This document shows, one piece after another, positions 11,556 to 22,220 of a stretch of DNA of 64,000 nucleotides. Below the pieces are notes generated by a model that made no database searches, had not been told where the DNA came from, and worked only from the letters and a program-made list of their open reading frames with translations. The DNA comes from Lithodes maja (taxonomy: Eukaryota > Arthropoda > Malacostraca > Decapoda > Lithodidae), in contig JBAKBP010000209.1 of assembly GCA_037953745.1 (NCBI GenBank), positions 62,501-126,500 on the forward strand. Reading direction: 5' to 3'. Positions within the stretch are counted from its first letter, which is position 1. Each line of letters starts with the position of its first letter. Made by a program: the position numbers and the translations under genes.

Positions 11556-12171
11556 GTGGTTGAAAAAAGTGGAGCGATTGTCATCGCGCGGCCAGATTTT
11601 CCGTGTGACTATCCGCGCGCCCAGGGGGTAGGAGTAGAGGGAGGGCGGGTTAGGGCGTAATGTCGCATATGTATCCTATTTTGAGCACTTTTATGCTATG
11701 TAGAGTAATTATGTACATATATGTACGTATGTGTACGTATGTAGACCACCCATATACCAAGGAATATGCTGCATATAGACCAAATATGAGACATATAAGC
11801 GAATTATGAGAGTTTAAAGGCAGGAACTGAGGTGCGAGAGTTTACGCGGGAGACATGTGCTTGTGTACCGCTTGAGTGAGTGCGGGGACTGCAGGCCGAA
11901 CGTGTGGCGGGGTGGTATCTTGAGTTGCCAAGTTGTACAGGGTCTGTTGGCTGTAATATCACTTATATATCATATTTTCAGCACTGTCATGCTATATATA
12001 AAGTACGTGTACGTATGTAGGCGACCCATATAACAATGAATATACCGCATATAGACCAATTATGCGATATATAAGCCTTATGAATGTGTTTAGGGGAGAG
12101 TTGGGGTGAGTGGGTGGGTGAGAGGGAGGGAGGGAAGTCTGTGTGTCGCTGTCCAAGGCCAGCCACGGCAG

Positions 12172-12717
12172 TCAGCTGTATGTAGGGGCGGCGTTGGCAG
12201 GGCCAGCAGAGGTCCTGGATGGCAATATTGTGGTTGTCCCTGTCGCCTTTGTCACCTTGCCCTTCGTCCCTTTCTTCCCTTTGGCAGGGGCAGTGGCAGG
12301 GGTAGAAGGGCCGACAGGGGCGGCATCGGCAGGGCCAGCAGAGGTCCTGGATGGCAATATTATGGTGGTCCCTGTCGCCTTTGTCGCCTTGCCCTTTGTC
12401 CCTTTCTTCCCTTTGGCAGGGGCAGGGGCAGGGCCAGGGGCAGGGACAGGGGTTGGGGCAGGGGCTGGGGCTGGGGCAGGTGCAGTGCCAGGGGCAGGGG
12501 CAGAAGGGGCGGCAGGGGCAGCTGGTGACACGGTGGTAGTGGCAGAGGTAAATGTTTTTTTACCCATGCCCTTCCCTGTCTTCCCAGTGGCCCCCGCAGG
12601 TCCTACAATCCCAGGGCGGCCTCCTGCATCAGTGGTAGTGGTGGTAGTGGTGGCAGTGGTGGTGGTAGTGGTGGTAGCAGTTGCCTGGGTGGTCGTGGCA
12701 GTGTCCCCGAAAGACAA
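12172..12717 (-). other. low-complexity Ala/Pro/Thr open frame with a 132-bp tandem repeat
   Basis: The minus strand is open for 181 codons. From the amino end it carries threonine runs, then alanine-proline runs, then lysine-glycine stretches (APAKGKKGTKGK) that occur twice because the DNA carries two imperfect copies of a 132-bp unit (about 12191-12322 and 12323-12454). I recognise no domain. The simplest view is that the frame is open because the DNA is GC-rich and repetitive. A short basic or acidic frame at 13236-13397 on the same strand (ending SSSEDEEPARKAR) may belong to the same former gene, with the MITE sitting between them. Confidence 0.35.
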
Positions 12718-12750
12718 TTACCTCTGTACACTGCCCCTGCTTGCACGTGT

Positions 12751-13239
12751 TTAACCCTTCCTACTCGGGCTGCCTTAGGTAAGGACAGCACGAAAGAAGG
12801 GCCGCTACCCGGTATGCCTTATCTAAGGCACGAGCTTAATAGCCTAATTAAGCTTGGTCCGAATGCCGTGCGTACGACGTATGTCAACAAACCCAAGCGT
12901 TCGTCACCGAATCTCCAAAAACAAGAAGGAGAAGACTCCTCAATGTTATTGTTCTGACGTCATGACGAAATTAGTATCTAAAAAGCCCCCATATTGGCAA
13001 CATCTCTGCAATATTGGCTCCACTGAAATCGTCATCACAACTGAACCAGTTGACTTACAGAGCTCTACTCAATGCCAAATTACAGATTGAAAACCGCACT
13101 ACGATTATAGATGAGTGGGAAAGTTCTAGCAGTGAAAATAAACATAAATACGGTAGCCTAGGCCTAGACGTTTTTCGGCCATATCGCCCGGGTAGGGGTG
13201 ACCGTCATTAGCTAAGACAGCCCGGGGAGGAAGGGTTAA
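12751..13239. mobile_element. piggyBac-type MITE
   Basis: The element is bounded by TTAA at 12751-12754 and TTAA at 13236-13239. Its ends are inverted repeats: left TTAACCCTTCCTACTCGGGC, right end inverted TTAACCCTTCCTCCCCGGGC. The match continues through CTG and CTTAG to about 37 bp with a handful of mismatches. TTAA targets and CCC-type tips are the hallmark of piggyBac transposons. At about 490 bp with no transposase it is non-autonomous. Its right 225 bp is related to 44720-44938. Confidence 0.75.
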
Positions 13240-13607
13240 CGTGCTTTACGTGCAGGTTCCTCGTCCTCGGAGCTACTCGTCCCATAGTAATGGTAGCTCG
13301 GGTCTTTAGCAGCCACTCTCTGCTTTCCACGGCCGCTGACACCACCAGAAGGAGGGCTGGTTGTGTCATCAGGGCGAGAGCGTGAGGGACGTCTAGGCTC
13401 CATGACAAGTGCTTGTGTACCGCTTGAGTGAGTGCGGGCCGAGTGTGTGGCGGAGTGGTATCGAGAGTTGCCAAGTTGTACTACAGCCACACCAATTTGT
13501 AGCCGCCTGGCTGTAAGCCCGCGGTTTTGGTACGCGCTCAAAAACCTGGATTATATTAGGCTTTCCGCAGCGCAACGGTAAAACTCTTATTAGTCTTTCA
13601 GCACTTG

Positions 13608-14116
13608 CCGGGTTGAGAGGCGACTTGATTAAAGTTTTCAAAATCATCAAAAGCATCGACAATATGAACTGTAGTAAGTACTTCACTATCGACCAATCTA
13701 ATTACACACTGGGAAATGGTTGCAAAATTATTGGTAAATCTTTTAACTCTTATGAATCTAAGAATTTCTTCTTCAATCGAGTTGTCAACTTGTGGAATGG
13801 GCTTCTCCGAAACGTTTTAGACTGCAGCACTTGATTCTTTTAAACTTCGCCTAGACAAATATCTTGCATCAAACCCGCGACTGACTGCGTTTGTAAATGA
13901 ATAACTATAAATGATCCCCTCCTCATTACTAACGCCTCTGTCCCCTACTAGCTTCCTAATCCTGCCATGGACATTAGTTCCAGGGCAGTAGTTCCCTTAC
14001 CAACTCTAAAGCACTGCTTGGACACTTGGTCCTCAGTGTTTTGGAGGACAAGAAGCCTAGAAGGGTCACTAGATATGTTGTTGCTTGATTTCCTTTGTAC
14101 TCCTTTGTACATATCG
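13608..14116 (+). pseudogene. LINE family 1, copy 1, carboxyl end and 3' tail
   Basis: This continues the frame broken at 11555: LRGDLIKVFKIIKSIDNMN, then FFFNRVVNLWNGL, matching copy 2 at 25.7-25.98 kb. The 3' untranslated part ends in repeats of the unit CTTTGTACTC (about 14096-14116), the same tail as copy 2 (about 25440-25471 on the other strand). Tandem-repeat 3' ends rather than poly(A) fit CR1/L2-like LINEs. The tail runs straight into family 2 sequence at 14117. Confidence 0.85.
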
Positions 14117-14760
14117 AAGGCCTACGGTAGAGTCTGGCACAAATCCCTTGTTTCCAAACTACCCTCCTTCGGTTTCTATCCCTCTTTTTGTGCCTTTGTC
14201 TCTAATTTCCTTTCCGGCCATTCCATAGTTGCGGTTGTGAACGGCCACCGTTCACTTCCTCAATGTATCAACTCCGGTGTTCCTCAGGGTTCTGTCCTAT
14301 ATCCAATTCTCTTCCTTTTATTCATTAACGACCTTCTCAACTGCACCTCCAGCCCCATTCACTCATATGCTGACGACACTACATTGCCCAATTCAACTAT
14401 TCTTCCTCGAAATCACTCTCAGCAGGAACTCCAAAACTCAGGTAATGAGGCCATAGAGCACCTATCTTCTGATCTCTCTACTATTTCTAACTGGGGTAGA
14501 GAAAACTTTCTTACTTTCAATGCTTCCAAAACTCAATTTCTTCATCTGTCTTCTCGTCACCTCCTTCCAGAAAACTATGACCTACTCTTCAACAACATAC
14601 AAATTACCCCTTCATCTTCTCTTAATAATCTTGGTGTCTCTTTTTCCTCCAATCTCTCTTGGAAAGATCATATTACCACTCTTGCTAAAAGAGCTTCTCA
14701 GAAGCTGGATGTTCTCTACTGCCTCCAGGGTTTCTTTACCCCTGCGCAGCTTCTTGCTCT
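14117..14760 (+). pseudogene. LINE family 2, copy A, reverse transcriptase part
   Basis: Reverse transcriptase sequence beginning abruptly at SKAYGRVWHKSL, followed by NSGVPQGSVLYPILF, SYADDTTLP and WGRENFLTFNASKTQ. It is closely similar to copy B at 30160-30760. The upstream half is absent: family 1 adjoins it at the ATATCG of the conserved DISKAFDRVW region, so family 1 inserted here or the junction was rearranged. The frame is cut by the solo LTR at 14760 and resumes at 16468. Confidence 0.85.
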
Positions 14761-16467
14761 TGTTACGATCCAGGTTCTCAAAGACACAGGGCTCTTGAAC
14801 ATTGGACTAGATAATGGCAAAATGCAACAACGGTAACACTAGATCCAACCCCTGCCTTAAACACTGGAAAACAAAACACCATTACCGCCCTGAGTCGTGC
14901 CTGGACAACGAGGTATCCTATGACTCGGTAACTGGTGCACACACACTAGGCTGACGCTCGATGAAACAGCCTATTCTCAAACAGTAAAAGATTACTCGAT
15001 TAGGTTACACAAAGAAAAGATAGTTAACGTGATTAATTAAAGTTACGGTAGATACTCAAATAACTGGCACTCCTATATTAAAGAAAGTGCAATGCTAGTC
15101 CTGCAACATCAACTGGAAACTTCTGAAATAAGTCTGATGCTGGGAAGATGTTCGTAAAGAATCTTTAACAATTATAATGCAGAATATGGGTCACAATAAA
15201 TACTAGGACATATAGTAATAATAGGCAGGCGAATAATAAAGACTGCGCAAAGGTAGTAATGCTCGACAACTAAAGAAATGCTTCGTGACACAACGCAACA
15301 GCCTACTAGGGTTGTGCAACTCAACAACAACCTCGGTTCAAAAGTGCAGTGAATAATAATGTTGCATACATATAATAATGGGGGCTTATCTCTAACCAGT
15401 GTCTGCTCAGTTAATAAAGTCTAGCTGGGGTATCAAGGCAGGGCAACAATGGGTGAGCATGCGGCTCGTAGCCTAACGTTGTCCGAAGGTGGTATAATGA
15501 AGATTATGTTATATGACGGGGGATGCTCTCTTGATAAATCTAGGTCTCTAGTACCTAGTTCTATCCTGGCGATCCCTCAGAAGTCAACACAAAGAGGCAG
15601 CACTATGTTGTGAGGGATAGGCTATGGCCCTCTCACACCACAGCGCTGTGCTCGCAAAGTAAACCCACCCGAAGACAACTTAGGCTCCCACAGTACCTGT
15701 CGATGTCGTGCAGGGCTTAGCTAACACTGCACACATCGGAGACAACGACACAGTAACCCTACCCCTAGTCTAGCTTTAGATAACCAAGCAGAATCACTCA
15801 ACACCTTGCCAGGGAGACATATACCGGTCTACAACCTTCCCGAGAGAGGACACATACGGAAAAGTCTGTCTCTCTAACCTCAATAAAGCATAATACCTCC
15901 TTAACCTAATACATGGAAATATCTGAGAGCTTCGCGTACAATACGACTGGTCGACAGTGAACGTCTATGCTGAAACCAGAAGGGATGTTGAGTTTAATAA
16001 AGAGTAGAGAATGAGAAAGGAGAAGTCGAGAGAGAGAAATAGTATGCAAAGTGGCGAGTATGGGGGACAGAATTGCAAAGGGTGTAGGCGATACGCGTGT
16101 CAGGCAAGCTCTGAGCTGGTAAAGGACACGAGGCCGCGATGGGAAGGGACTAGTTGACCACCCGGCCGACAACGCCATCAGCGCCCAAGCGAGCCGCGTC
16201 ATAGCTCACCCCGCTGCCAGGTGTACTCCCTCACCCTCTCTCGCTCGCCTCCCACACAAGCAACATTTATATTATAGCGAATATAAAATACAAGGTGCGG
16301 TCACAGACCAAAACAAAGACCATTTCTAGACTGTCTGTGGCAACACGACACTAATTAAATAAAGCAGATCATTCTAGGACAACTGTAGCCCATCCCCCCA
16401 TCCTGGCGAGCGCTAGCGAGCTGCAATGCCCCACGCAACCATTCTGCTAACGCCGGGAGGCGTCACA
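14761..16467 (-). mobile_element. solo LTR, diverged relative of the Gmr1-type LTR
   Basis: A 1707-bp segment with ends TGTTACGATCC and GGCGTCACA interrupts LINE family 2 exactly between the two halves of the phrase GCTCTGTACAGG. It is flanked by the 4-bp duplication CTCT (14757-14760 and 16468-16471). Read on the minus strand it starts TGTGACGC and ends GATCGTAACA, like the LTR at 221. Patches such as an ACCTCGTT stretch followed by GGGCG, TGGTG and TTTTGTT also align with the last 170 bases of that LTR. There is no internal coding sequence, so it is a solo LTR left by LTR-LTR recombination. Confidence 0.82.
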
Positions 16468-16985
16468 CTCTGTACAGGGGCACAGTGCAGTCCATGTGTT
16501 GAGTATTGTTCATACATGTGGGGGAAATCCTCTCACACAGCACTGCTGGACAAAGTAGAACGGAAAGCCTTCTATATCATTAACTCACGTCCACTTACCA
16601 ATTTTCTGCAGTCTCTCTCTCTTCACCGCAATGTTGCATCTCTTTCACTATTCTACTGCTATTACAATAATGTATTCCTCAGAGCTCTCTCAGTGTATAC
16701 CCCCCCCCCCCCCCCTTCGTAGAGCACATACCACCCGTCTTACAACACAATCTCACCCCTACTCTGTACAATTCTCCAACCCAAGAGTGAAACGCTATTC
16801 TCAATCTTTCTTCTATTCAACAGCTGAGCTCTGGAACTCTCTCCCAGAATCAGTCTTTCCCTCTTCCTTTGATTTAAATTGCTTCAAACTCTGTGTGTCC
16901 AGGCAGTTTGGCTCCAACGTCCCTTTCGACAGTTCTGCCTTTTACCTCCCTCATTCACATAGAACAAACAAAAAAATAGCTTGAG
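16468..16985 (+). pseudogene. LINE family 2, copy A, carboxyl part and tail
   Basis: Continues from 14760 after the solo LTR: related to the LYRGIVRPCIEYCSHVWG region of copy B, then FFYSTAELWNSLPESVF and the family's terminal CACATAG followed by an A-rich tail near 16960-16978. A run of about 16 C at 16699-16714 shifts the frame. It encodes the reverse-transcriptase thumb and C-terminal region of a jockey/CR1-type LINE. Confidence 0.82.
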
Positions 16986-17099
16986 GTACAGTAGGCCGCA
17001 TTATTTGGTAGCCACGCCATGTTATGTAGAGAAGGAAAATTAATAGGGTTGAATTAGAAGTGTATTTTCTTATGCAATAGGTAAGGGAAGATGGTCCGT

Positions 17100-17410
17100 T
17101 TTTCTGGAACACTCTTCTCCCTGGAGTTTAGCCCCATTAGTTTTGAGAGCTTCAGACGTTTGGCTCATTAGTTTAGCGAATTTTAGACCTTTCGCCTCAT
17201 TCCGTTGTCAATGTTAAAATGGTTCGTGCTATTAAGGTGTTGATTTTTTTCCGGCGAGCGATAGCGAGCCTATATTTTTAAGAGGAACCGGCCTTCAGAC
17301 ATTTGTCTACCAACAAATGTACACATATAATTATCTTGAAAGGGGGAGGGGGGGGGGGGTGCCTCGGGGTGTCATTTTGTTAAAGTTTGATGGAGGTCTA
17401 GCGAGGAATC
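17100..17410 (-). repeat. dispersed repeat, copy 1
   Basis: On the minus strand this reads CTCCATCAAAC, then GACAAATGTCTGAAGGCCGG, then AAACTAATGAGCCAAACGTC and AAACTAATGGGGCTAA. The same string of motifs, diverged, recurs at about 40735-40935 and 42770-42960 on the plus strand. There are no recognised ends and no coding capacity. A G-rich run lies at 17341-17359. Confidence 0.5.
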
Positions 17411-17696
17411 CAACAAAAAAATAAATTAATGAAAACTATATGTAGACAAAAAACTACCGCTACTCCCTTAAATAATATGACCAATTGACGGTTATGCAGC
17501 AAATTAGTCTTGTCAGTCAATTCTCCCTACCAATAAATGCCTACAGTGGCCGATAGAGGCGCTGAACGCAATGTTTACCACGGTGCATTGTGGGAAATTG
17601 GCAATATCGCGGACCTATCCACCCTCCCTCTCCTTCAACAATTTTTTTATTATAAGCAGTTTGTCAAAATGTCTGTAGCTGATACATATTTTTGTC

Positions 17697-18612
17697 TACC
17701 ACTACCACTTTATCTAACACTACCACTTTATCCACCACTACCACTTTATCTAACATTACCACTTTATCCACCACTAACATTTTATCCAAAACTAACACTT
17801 TATCCACCACAACCACTTTATCTACCACTACCACTTTATCCACCACTACCATTTTATCCACCACTACCACTTTATCTACCACTACCACTTTATCTACCAC
17901 TACCACTTTACCTACCACTACACTTTATCCACCACTACCACTTTATCTACCACTACCACTTTATCCACCACTACCACTTTATATATAACTACCACTTTAT
18001 CCACCACTACCACTATCTACCACTAACACTTTATCCAACACTACCACATTATCCAGCACTACCACTTTATCTACCCCTACCACTTGATCTACCACTACCA
18101 CTGCATCCACCACTACCACTGTATCTAAATACCACTATCCACCACTACCACTTTATCCAAAACTACCACTTTATCCACTACTACAACACTATCCACCACT
18201 ACCACTGTATCTAACACTACCACTTTATCTACTAATACCACTTTATCTACCACTACCACTTTAGCCACCACTACCACTTTAGCCACCACTACCACTTTAT
18301 CCATAACTAACACTTTATCTACCACTACCACTTTACCCAAAACTACCACTGTATCCACTACAACTTTATCCACCAATACCATTTTATCTAACACTACCAC
18401 TTTATCTAACACTACCACGTTATCTAACACTACCACTTTATCTACTAATACCACTTTATCTACCACTACCAGTTTATCCACCACTACCACTTTATCTACC
18501 ACTACCACTTTATCCACCACTACCACTGTATCTACCACTACCACTTTGTCCACCACTACCACTTTATCTATTACTACCACTCTATCCACCACTACCACTT
18601 TATCTAAAATAT
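17697..18612 (+). repeat. 18-bp minisatellite
   Basis: About 915 bp of an 18-bp unit, roughly TATCTACCACTACCACTT, with many single-base variants (CCACC, AACAC, CTGTA), about 50 units. Because 18 is a multiple of three, frames stay open on both strands and give artificial valine-aspartate-lysine or threonine-rich peptides. It is not a gene. Confidence 0.93.
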
Positions 18613-20033
18613 AAACATGTAGAATCACAAAAAATAGAGATCAACTGTATATCGTGTTGGGTATTGTTGATGTCGACAGTCGTAGCTCTGGCGCTAGTTC
18701 GGAAGCGTCCACCAGAGGTCTCAGGTGAATTCTTGGTAGGGTCAATTACACAGTTTGTTTCCTTACATACAACCATGGTGTGGATGTAAACTAACGTGGG
18801 CAACTGTATATTATTACAAACGGTATTTTGAAGGTGCATTAACCCCTTCAACATCTTGACGCGTGTTAACAGGTTATTCTGGCTATCATTAGACAATTTT
18901 ACTCAGCTTAGGAAGGATCTGTGGAATTTAAAATGGTGAAGACGGTCTCAATTAAGCCCCCTGACTTCCGTATACTACCTCATTTTAATAACATCGTCTA
19001 TTTATAACTAGAAAGCGGAAAATAAGTGACTCATCGTTCCTCAGAGGGTTCAAGAAGTTCGACCTCATATTGTTCCTGACATCTAACACACGCACACACC
19101 CACACCCCCCCACACATATACTAAAGAATGTCCTATAGACTATAATTCCCCCAATCTGTCTACTTATTTTATATCCTTCTTTTTGTCTTTTCTTTTTCTC
19201 TACCGAGGATTAACCTCCCTTTCTAATAAGCGTTACCTGACCCCACCTGTATGGACCCACAGGCCGTTTCCCCTTTGCCCTTTTCAAATTCCTCATTTGA
19301 TCTCTTCCGACGTTTGACATTCCATTCTAATTGGCTTTACCTGACCACAGTCCGTTGACTCAATAACCCTTTTCCAATTCCTTCATTTAATCTCTCCCGA
19401 GGATTTATCTCTTATTATTAGTCTCACCTGACTCTACCAGCACAGTTTTTGTATGTATGTATGTTTGTTTGCATACGTGAGCGTTTATGTATACGGGCAT
19501 TTGAGCACTTACTGCATTTTCTTATATTCTTATGTATGTATATATGTATGTATGCGTATATACTGTATGTGTGTACGTATGTGTATATATGTATGTTCTG
19601 TATATATATAAGTAAAATAAATGTGTATAATTATGTACTGTATATCACTTACTATCATGGTTAATTTATGATCATTTGTATTTTACACTAGCATCATTAT
19701 TGTATTTTGTTTTAAATTTTAAGTATATTATACTCACACATTGTAAACTGAGCTTACCATTTTCATATCTGTATATCTCATATCCATCCACTGAATTGTA
19801 AAATTTGTATTTTCAGCTCATCAGGCTGCCATTCTTTAATAAACCGTTTATTATTAAATACACAGATATACATACATTGACACACCAGCATAAGACACAC
19901 ATACACAAATAAACAATATACAATATATCACACAAACGCACACAACTATAGACTCTAGATCTTACACACACATATTCAGATATACATACATCTACACACG
20001 AGCATAAGACAGCATAAACATATTAAGGGAGAA
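18613..20033. other. AT-rich stretch without recognisable gene
   Basis: I see no coding region. TATG/GTAT-rich low-complexity DNA lies at about 19449-19620. Near 19795-19860 there is a short retroposon-like tail (GGCTGC, then AATAAACCGTTTATTATTA) that also appears, inverted, at 25198-25270. CA-rich microsatellite sequence lies at about 19860-20000. Confidence 0.6.
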
Positions 20034-20043
20034 AAGGCAACTA

Positions 20044-21336
20044 TCTATCTATCTATCTATTGCCTGACGCCGTGATCCCCGAAGGGGTGGCCACGAACGA
20101 ACCGCCCCCATGCACCTCTGTCCCCAGTCAGTCGATGCCCCTCCCCCCAACCAGCACCGCCTTCGTTCATGTACTTCCTCACTCCATCCTTCCACCTCTC
20201 ATTCGGTCTACCTCTCCCTCTCTGTCCCTCCACCTCGCTCTCGTACGCCCTCTTAATCATTCTCTCGCTTTCCATACGTTCCATATGGCCGAACCATCTC
20301 AAATTGTTCCTTTTCACACTTTCCAGCACATCTACCTCCACACCACACCTCCTTCTTACTTCCTCATTAGTCTGTCTATCCCTCCATGTAACTCCGCACG
20401 CACTCCTTAAGTAATTCATTTCCACTGCTCTCACTCTTGGTCCGAGTCTCTCAACCAACGTCCATGCTTTGCTTCCGTAAGTCAGTGTTGGGATTACCTG
20501 TCATGCAAGGACTTCTTCACTTCAATACTGACCACCCTATTTCTTGTTACTGCTTTTAGCGTTCCTACAACCCTCTTCTCCTGTTGTACCCTCTCCCGCA
20601 CTTCTTCATCCATAGTCCCATCTTTACTCAACACACTGCCCAGATACTTAAAAGAGTTGACGATCTCCATAGCCTGACCGTTCAGCTTCACCTCACACTC
20701 TGTGACTTCACCCCTTTCTAAGACCATAACCTTGCTCTTCCCCGCATTTACCTTCAAATTCCGTTTTTCGCACACTGTTCCAAACTCATTTACCAGACCC
20801 TGCAACTCCCATTCATTATCACTCATCAGAACTGTATCATCCGCAAACAGCAGTATAGGTAGCTTCCACTCAATTCCCTCCCTTTTCAGCGATACACCAA
20901 CATCCACTGCTCTTGATAGTATTTCTTTCATGACTCCATCCATATATACAGTAAACAACAACGGGGACATCACACACCCCTGTTTCAAACCAACATTCAG
21001 GTCAAAGAACTCGCTCTGCTCACTCTCCACACGTACTGCCGCCTTTGCACCCTCATACATGCTCTTCACTGCTTTCAGCAACTTGCCCTCTACTCCGTAT
21101 ATTCTAAGTACTTTCCACAAACCTTCTCTATCCACTCTGTCATAGGCCTTCTCCAAGTCCATAAAGGCAACATACACCTTTTGTTTCTTCTCCACAACAC
21201 AATTCAGGGTAAAAATCTGATCTACACATCCTCTTCCCTTCCTAAAACCTCCCTGCTCGTCGCCTATCCATTTCTCCGTTCTCACTCTCACTCTCTCAAT
21301 CACTACCCTATTGTATACCTTCCCTACTACGCTTAG
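20044..21336 (-). mobile_element. RTE-type LINE, 5'-truncated, copy 1
   Basis: Minus-strand insertion flanked by a 10-bp duplication AAGGCAACTA (20034-20043 and 21337-21346). It ends 3' in a GATA-type tetranucleotide repeat (TATC repeats on the plus strand, 20042-20060), typical of RTE LINEs. The 5' end is truncated inside the reverse transcriptase, just before VIERVRVRTEKW. The last 60 bases before the tail contain GTTCGTGGCCACCCCTTC, which is shared with the SINE at 38899-39041. Confidence 0.9.
20057..21336 (-). pseudogene. RTE reverse transcriptase fragment, copy 1
   Basis: Reverse transcriptase of a non-LTR retrotransposon of the RTE type. Recognisable blocks are DEQGGFRKGRGCVDQIFTL, AFMDLEKAYDRVDREGLW, GLKQGCVMSPLLFTVYMDGV, LLFADDTVLMSD and FKYLGSVLSKDGTMDEE. 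The carboxyl part (LRSACGVTWRDRQTNEEV, RWFGHMERM) continues in a second frame at 20057-20458. Copy 2 at 38 kb shows that 4 bases were lost near 20505, which causes the frameshift. The endonuclease and fingers are absent because of 5' truncation. Confidence 0.92.
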
Positions 21337-21443
21337 AAGGCAACTACCTCCCGCTTAATGGGTGTAATTTGGTGAAACAAGGATGGGGATCAAATCATCT
21401 CACAAACACCAGACAAGAACATTAGTCTTTGTTGTCGAGTGAT

Positions 21444-21445
<2 letters not shown>

Positions 21446-21491
<46 letters not shown>

Positions 21492-21495
21492 TTTG

Positions 21496-21545
<50 letters not shown>

Positions 21546-21550
21546 ATATA
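21446..21550 (+). repeat. GT and TA dinucleotide microsatellites
   Basis: About 45 bp of alternating TG is followed by about 50 bp of alternating TA. The open frames here (poly Val-Cys, poly Ile-Tyr) are products of the repeat. From 21347 to 21445 I see nothing further. Confidence 0.95.
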
Positions 21551-21839
21551 TATTTTTTTTTCCGTGTTTATTCTTTGTGCGTATTTTTAAACACTACTTT
21601 ATTTTACTTTATTTTTCTATTTTCTTTTGCACCCACTGTCTTGTAATATAGCCTGATCTTCTGTAGCCTTGCATCATACTAGGTGAGTTAAATAACTTAT
21701 CTTACTCTTTCTATCTCTAACGCTACTCATAGGATGTTTACATTTTCACCTTTATCGGGCAGAGGCTCGTCCCTTAGGAAGAAATGATAGATAGACTCAG
21801 TATTAGGGAATAGGTAGGAAATTATGATAATAAGACAAG

Positions 21840-22187
21840 ATGATATTAACTCGGTCCCAGTCGAGGAATAATCCTGATGACAGACAAAACGCAGTGAGAG
21901 ATGCAGTACAAATGAACCGTGAAACAGACAATGAAGTTAATGGAGATGTACAAGCAAACCCTGTTAGAGAAAATGCAGAAAATAACAATCAACAACTGCA
22001 GCCCGCAGAAGAAAACGCAGGAATCAATAATTCGCAAGACAACAGAGGTGTGGAACAAAATAATGAAAATAGTGTAGGCCTAAACGAAGATAATGAGAGA
22101 GATATAATCGAAAATCGTGAACAGAACGAACGCCCTCGTAACGTAAACATGAATGGTGGAGAATGGATGGGACATTCTGGTGACTGA
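21840..22187 (+). pseudogene. N-terminal region of the restriction-nuclease LINE
   Basis: An open frame of 115 codons, very rich in Asn, Gln and Glu, in the same frame as the reverse transcriptase that follows at 22221. TGA at 22185 and TAA near 22206 separate the two parts, so this is probably the amino end of a single protein. I see no zinc finger or DNA-binding motif in it. It could instead be a separate short upstream ORF. Confidence 0.45.
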
Positions 22188-22220
22188 CTCACAACATTAG
22201 TGAATTAAATCTATACAGAA

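Larger units (their letters stand above)
11556..13607. other. 2 kb repeat block interrupting LINE family 1
   Basis: This block replaces about 35 bp of the LINE between PYEER and LRGDLI. It holds an imperfect direct repeat of AT-rich sequence (about 11659-11832 and 11953-12107) and a second direct repeat of about 85 bp (about 11857-11945 and 13402-13490, sharing GTGTACCGCTTGAGTGAGTG). It also holds a proline/alanine/threonine low-complexity region and a piggyBac-type MITE. I see no terminal inverted repeats or target duplication for the block as a whole, so its class is unknown. Confidence 0.6.

Noticed and set aside
14761..16467. A complete small transposon with its own gene
   Set aside because: TG...CA ends, a 4-bp duplication and tips like those of the Gmr1-type LTR fit a solo LTR better. 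The single 98-codon frame inside (15906-16202) has no recognisable domain.
17697..18612. Repetitive protein genes or a CRISPR-like array
   Set aside because: The 18-bp units are contiguous without unique spacers, and the peptides are products of the unit length. This is a minisatellite.
21439..21651. Small genes over the TG and TA repeats
   Set aside because: The frames are poly Val-Cys and poly Ile-Tyr, created by the dinucleotide repeats.
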